A DNA stretch of 64,000 nt from Bacteroidia bacterium. GTDB lineage: Bacteria > Bacteroidota > Bacteroidia > JADZBD01. The notes below the pieces were generated by a model that saw only the letters and a program-made list of their open reading frames with translations, had not been told where the DNA came from and searched no databases. Each line of letters begins with the position of its first letter. The first letter of the stretch is position 1. The DNA lies in assembly GCA_020852255.1 (NCBI GenBank), contig JADZBD010000002.1, positions 209,307-273,306 on the forward strand. Reading direction: 5' to 3'. This document shows, piece after piece, positions 60,750 through 64,000 of this stretch. A program made the translations under genes and the position numbers.

Positions 60750-63421
60750 TCGCTTATCTTCTTTTTCGCTGCCCTTTCTTCACCGAAGGTAAGAATACGG
60801 TCAATAAATTCGAGGGGTTTGTAGTTCTGAATGGCACACTGATGAAAGATACAGGTAGCGGGCGTCATTCCGGGAAGTGAATTTACCTCAATGAAAATTA
60901 CCTCCACCCTTTCCGGACTGAAGATACGCACAAATGCGTCAATCCGGCAATATCCTTCCACTCCCAGTACTTTTGCAGCCGCACCCAAAACATGTTTCAC
61001 CTGTGCTGATATTTTTTCCCGCTCCACCGGATCTTTGGAATAACGCGCCGGAGTAATGTTCTGTCCCTGTCCGGCCAGAAACTTTTCCTCCAGAGAAAGC
61101 ACATCTCCTTCCGCAAGCGCCTCTGAGGCTTCGAATACTTCATACTCCAATTCTCCGTTCTTCCCGTACCGTGTGAGCATTCCTCCGGTGATTTCCAGGA
61201 AGTGCCTGGCATTTCCCGCGGAGATCAGTTCCTCAGCCAGGATCACATTTTTCCGGGGAAATTCTTCCTTCGGCTTAATTTTAAGCTTCTCTGCAGCCGC
61301 TGCGGGCAAGGCCGGTGCGTTGCGGAACATCAGGGTGGCAAAAGCATCCCACTCTTCGGCCGACTTGATCCTTTTTACTGCGGAGCTGCACCCATCGTCT
61401 ACGGGTTTGGCAATAAACGGGAACCCCAATACAGATCGGATCCTCTCTATAACTGCCGCCGGGTGCTGCCTCCAGTCTTCTTCTTCTATCAGTAAATGCT
61501 CCGCAACTAAAAAGCCGTGTTGTTTAAGTAACTCACAGGTTTGGTATTTGTCAATTGTGATTGCTGAACTTTTCACCCCTGAACCATTGTATGGAATACC
61601 CAACTCATCTAACTTCTTCTGTACGGCTCCGTCCTCTCCAGGCCGTCCGTGCAAAGCGATGAACACCGCATCGAATCGCTCTTTCATCTGAGAATAATCC
61701 AGAGGCTCCGGCGCCTGCGGTGCGGCGGCACCTGTATATTTCCGGGTGATGTCTGAGCACCGGTCCATAACCCGTTGTATCACCGGATGCACTTTCCAGG
61801 CTTCAATCTTTTCTCTGATATCATCCGCATTATCCTTCAGCAGCATATTTACCGGGAGCACAAACATTTTGTGCTGACCGGCATGGCCGGTAAGAAAAAC
61901 AGGAACAGGAGCGTATTTTACGGAAGAAGCCAGTTTCTCGTAAATATTGCGGCCGCTTTCCACGGAGATGTGTCGTTCTGAAGAATACCCTCCCAGGATT
62001 ACAGCCACCCGCTTTTTCCGGGAAATGGAAGAAGTATGATGGGAAATGGAATGGTCCAGACGAACGAGCATTTCCGCAACTATCTTCTTCTCCTTCATAT
62101 CCGAGCTGCGGCATACCAGAGATGTCCGGATGATATACGTAAGAAACCGTGAAGGATCCAGGCCGATCTCCGCTGCCTGATGAAAGAAAAAAGAGGATGG
62201 CATCATGCCCGAGGTAGTATTCGGATCATTGAGAAAGATCCTTCCGTCCTTTCCCAAAAAACCGTCAATCCGCGCATATACATCGAACTTCAATTCTCCG
62301 AAAAGCCGCTCACATTCCGTGCGGATTCTCATAATATCTTCATCGCTTTCCTCGATAGGCGTTATCTTACGTGACAGGCCGGGCAGGTATTTGGAACGGT
62401 AATCAAACAGCTCTTTCCCTTTACGGATCTCCGTTGGAGGCAGTGCCACCGGATGCCCCTTCTCATCCTGAATCACAATGCATGAGAATTCCTTACCCGC
62501 GATAAATCCTTCTACCACTACTTCTTCATCACCATCAGCCGCCACTACCTCCGTGCGTGCCTGTTGCAAAAGTATCCGGTCCAGTTCCATCGTCAGTTCT
62601 GCCGGGGTCATTACCGTTAGCGATCCAATCTTTGCGGGAAGTCCGGCACCTTCACGGATATCACATAGGGAACGCACGAATTCTGTACGTTCTTTCCCTT
62701 TTAACGAATGCCAGAGTGAGGCGCTTACCGGGTGAATAAAAAGCGCCTTTTTCAGTGCTGCTTCCAGGTGTTCCGCACTTTCAATAATGCTGACTCCAAT
62801 GCTTGAACCCTGATTCGCCGCTTTAACAACCATCGGGAAAGCTATCTTCTCCCTGATTTCCTTTTTGACCTCCTCCACTCTCTCAAGGATATCGGCTCTT
62901 TTAAAAGTGAGAAATGCCGGGCTGTTGAATCCGGCTTCTACCATCAGCCCTTTTTGCAGCGCTTTATTGATTCCGATCTCAGAAGCACGAATGCCGGAAC
63001 CGGTATAGGGGATGCCCAGGTCCTGAAGAAAACGCTGCACTTTTCCATCTTCACCGTACGGACCATGCAGGCAGAGAAACGCCATCTCCATTAGTGACGG
63101 CAGTTCTTCGGGCTTCACCGGTTTACCGATGGCCGCCGCCATGTTCCCGGCCTTCTCCCTGCCCAGTGATTCGGCGTAAAGCTGATACTCTTCATTGCCG
63201 GCCGGAAGAAAGTTCACGGGCGGATAAAAATCGCGGATACTTCCCTTGTAAATAAACTCCCAGTTGAGAAGGATATAATTCCCAAAACTGTCAACGAAAA
63301 GGGGTACGGCCTCAAAAAGGTTTTTATCGAGGTTATCATAAACAGTTCGCCCCCCTGCGAAGGAGATCTCTCTTTCGCGGGAGAAGCCTCCAAAGACAAT
63401 ACCGATCCTGATTTTTTTCAT
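60746..63421 (-). CDS. ddl: Tandem D-alanine--D-alanine ligase (two fused Ddl-like ATP-grasp modules)
   Basis: An 891-residue protein containing two Ddl-type units. Module 1 (about 1-450): VFGGFSREREIS, CLHGPYGEDGKVQ, AANQGSSIGV, and metal end D399-P-N401 in place of the usual E-V-N. Module 2 (about 469-891): ILGGYSSERHIS, ALHGRPGEDGAVQKKL, KPVDDGCSSAV, and a canonical FIEVNSLPGMTP. Normal Ddl is about 310-360 residues, so this is a duplication-fusion. ATG at 63421 (MKKIRIGIVFGG) with an exact -7 box 15 nt upstream. Confidence 0.88.
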   Translation of the reverse strand: MKKIRIGIVFGGFSREREISFAGGRTVYDNLDKNLFEAVPLFVDSFGNYILLNWEFIYKGSIRDFYPPVNFLPAGNEEYQLYAESLGREKAGNMAAAIGKPVKPEELPSLMEMAFLCLHGPYGEDGKVQRFLQDLGIPYTGSGIRASEIGINKALQKGLMVEAGFNSPAFLTFKRADILERVEEVKKEIREKIAFPMVVKAANQGSSIGVSIIESAEHLEAALKKALFIHPVSASLWHSLKGKERTEFVRSLCDIREGAGLPAKIGSLTVMTPAELTMELDRILLQQARTEVVAADGDEEVVVEGFIAGKEFSCIVIQDEKGHPVALPPTEIRKGKELFDYRSKYLPGLSRKITPIEESDEDIMRIRTECERLFGELKFDVYARIDGFLGKDGRIFLNDPNTTSGMMPSSFFFHQAAEIGLDPSRFLTYIIRTSLVCRSSDMKEKKIVAEMLVRLDHSISHHTSSISRKKRVAVILGGYSSERHISVESGRNIYEKLASSVKYAPVPVFLTGHAGQHKMFVLPVNMLLKDNADDIREKIEAWKVHPVIQRVMDRCSDITRKYTGAAAPQAPEPLDYSQMKERFDAVFIALHGRPGEDGAVQKKLDELGIPYNGSGVKSSAITIDKYQTCELLKQHGFLVAEHLLIEEEDWRQHPAAVIERIRSVLGFPFIAKPVDDGCSSAVKRIKSAEEWDAFATLMFRNAPALPAAAAEKLKIKPKEEFPRKNVILAEELISAGNARHFLEITGGMLTRYGKNGELEYEVFEASEALAEGDVLSLEEKFLAGQGQNITPARYSKDPVEREKISAQVKHVLGAAAKVLGVEGYCRIDAFVRIFSPERVEVIFIEVNSLPGMTPATCIFHQCAIQNYKPLEFIDRILTFGEERAAKKKISE

Positions 63422-63436
63422 AGGGAAAATGCCTTC

Positions 63437-63444
63437 CAAATTTA
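63437..63444 (-). promoter_or_regulatory. -7 promoter element TAAATTTG for ddl
   Basis: Exact TAnnTTTG on the minus strand (CAAATTTA on plus), 15 nt before the ATG. An in-frame TTG at 63439 lies inside it and is therefore an unlikely start. Confidence 0.55.
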
Positions 63445-63466
63445 CCGCTATTGAGGGGCGGCGTTC

Positions 63467-64000
63467 TCAGCGTTTAGCAAGGAATTCCACTAATTTATTA
63501 ACAGCCCGAACCCGGTGACTAAGCGCATTTTTCTCTTCGAGGCTCATCTGACCAAAGGTGCGTGAATGGGGAAAAGGACGAAAAACGGGATCGTACCCGA
63601 ACCCGCCGCTACCTGTTTCCTCTTCCGTGATCTCGCCATCCACGAATCCCTCAAAAAGGTAATCCCTTCCCGCCAGAACCAGGGCAATAACGGTACGGAA
63701 ACGGGCCTTCCGTGAAGGCTTGCCTGTAAGTGCGCTGAGCAGTTTCTTCCTGTTGGCCACTTCATCTTTTCTGTCTCCCGCGTAGCGGGCAGACAGAACC
63801 CCCGGTGCGCCATTCAGCGCTTCCACCTCTAAACCGGTATCGTCGGCAAAACAGTCGATTCCGAGGCGCTCGGCCACAAAGCGGGCTTTCTGAAGCGCGT
63901 TGGCCTCCAGGGTTTGTCCTGTTTCCGGCAGCTCCTCCTCAAGCGAAAAGCCCTCCAGTCCCCGAATCATGGCCCTTCCCTCTAAAGCCTTTTGTATTTC
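63467..64000 (-). CDS. rdgB: RdgB/HAM1-family non-canonical purine NTP pyrophosphatase, 5' end cut by window edge
   Basis: Hydrolyses dITP, XTP and similar nucleotides to monophosphates. The reading frame continues to the right edge (residues EIQKALEGRA before the first internal Met), so the N-terminal SNNxHK motif lies outside. The visible 177 codons show ETGQTLEANALQKA, ADDTGLEVEALNGAPGVLSARYAG, GSGGFGYDPVF and SLEEKNALSHRVRA, all diagnostic. Confidence 0.93.
   Translation of the reverse strand, partial: EIQKALEGRAMIRGLEGFSLEEELPETGQTLEANALQKARFVAERLGIDCFADDTGLEVEALNGAPGVLSARYAGDRKDEVANRKKLLSALTGKPSRKARFRTVIALVLAGRDYLFEGFVDGEITEEETGSGGFGYDPVFRPFPHSRTFGQMSLEEKNALSHRVRAVNKLVEFLAKR

Overview
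The window reads as a chromosome segment of a Bacteroidota bacterium (Flavobacteriales/Sphingobacteriales-like). The evidence is: four secreted proteins with type IX secretion (T9SS) C-terminal sorting domains, the T9SS regulator PorX, a short AtpC next to AtpD, DUF2490/DUF4956/CotH families, and at least eleven exact copies of the Bacteroidota -7 promoter element TAnnTTTG upstream of genes. Coding density is very high, with many 1-17 nt overlaps. I see no tRNA, rRNA, insertion sequence, prophage or CRISPR array.

Left third (1-20,000) is a low-oxygen and nitrogen-oxide island. It holds a hemerythrin (cut by the left edge), an FNR-like Crp/Fnr regulator with four candidate cluster cysteines, tryptophanase with an FMN-binding protein, queD-hemN (oxygen-independent haem synthesis), a nitronate-monooxygenase-like protein, B12-dependent class II ribonucleotide reductase, norCB (nitric oxide reductase type, with altered active-site residues) followed 1 nt later by proline dehydrogenase, an eight-gene molybdenum cofactor/molybdate run (moeA, modE-like, TSUP transporter, mobA, moaD, moeB-rhodanese, moaE, moaC-mogA fusion; no moaA), and the Fe-S repair protein Ric. 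TGAC-N4-GTCA palindromes lie upstream of several of these genes. They fit the recognition-helix Glu and Arg of the FNR-like regulator, so a shared regulon is a reasonable inference.

Middle (20,000-41,000): a T9SS/PKD secreted protein, a GNAT enzyme, atpDC with a clear terminator, ribF, an LRR protein, a NamZ-type muramidase, a LolC/E-like permease, and then a locus of DUF2490, DUF4956, VTC-domain, secreted repeat protein, lipoprotein and two large CotH-kinase T9SS proteins. That locus (29,569-37,369) is the best candidate for an incompletely described system: an envelope or extracellular phosphoryl-transfer/polyphosphate module. It is followed by a helical-repeat protein, SRAP (abasic-site) protein and cytidine deaminase.

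Right third (41,000-64,000) is mostly housekeeping: pyruvate dehydrogenase E1-alpha and E2 (no E1-beta), cystathionine beta-synthase, a cyclophilin, a BtuF-like protein, a patatin/outer-membrane-barrel protein with an orphan ABC ATPase, DUF3108, hemE, porX, tsaE, ald, a flavin reductase, two peroxiredoxins, rluD, a T9SS protein, a PASTA protein, a tandem-fused D-Ala-D-Ala ligase and rdgB (cut by the right edge).

Two genome-style traits stand out. The -7 element often sits 3-7 nt before the start codon, which implies leaderless mRNAs (cdd, patatin gene, rluD and others). Several conserved genes (ribF, lolC-like, cbs) have TTG as the only workable start.
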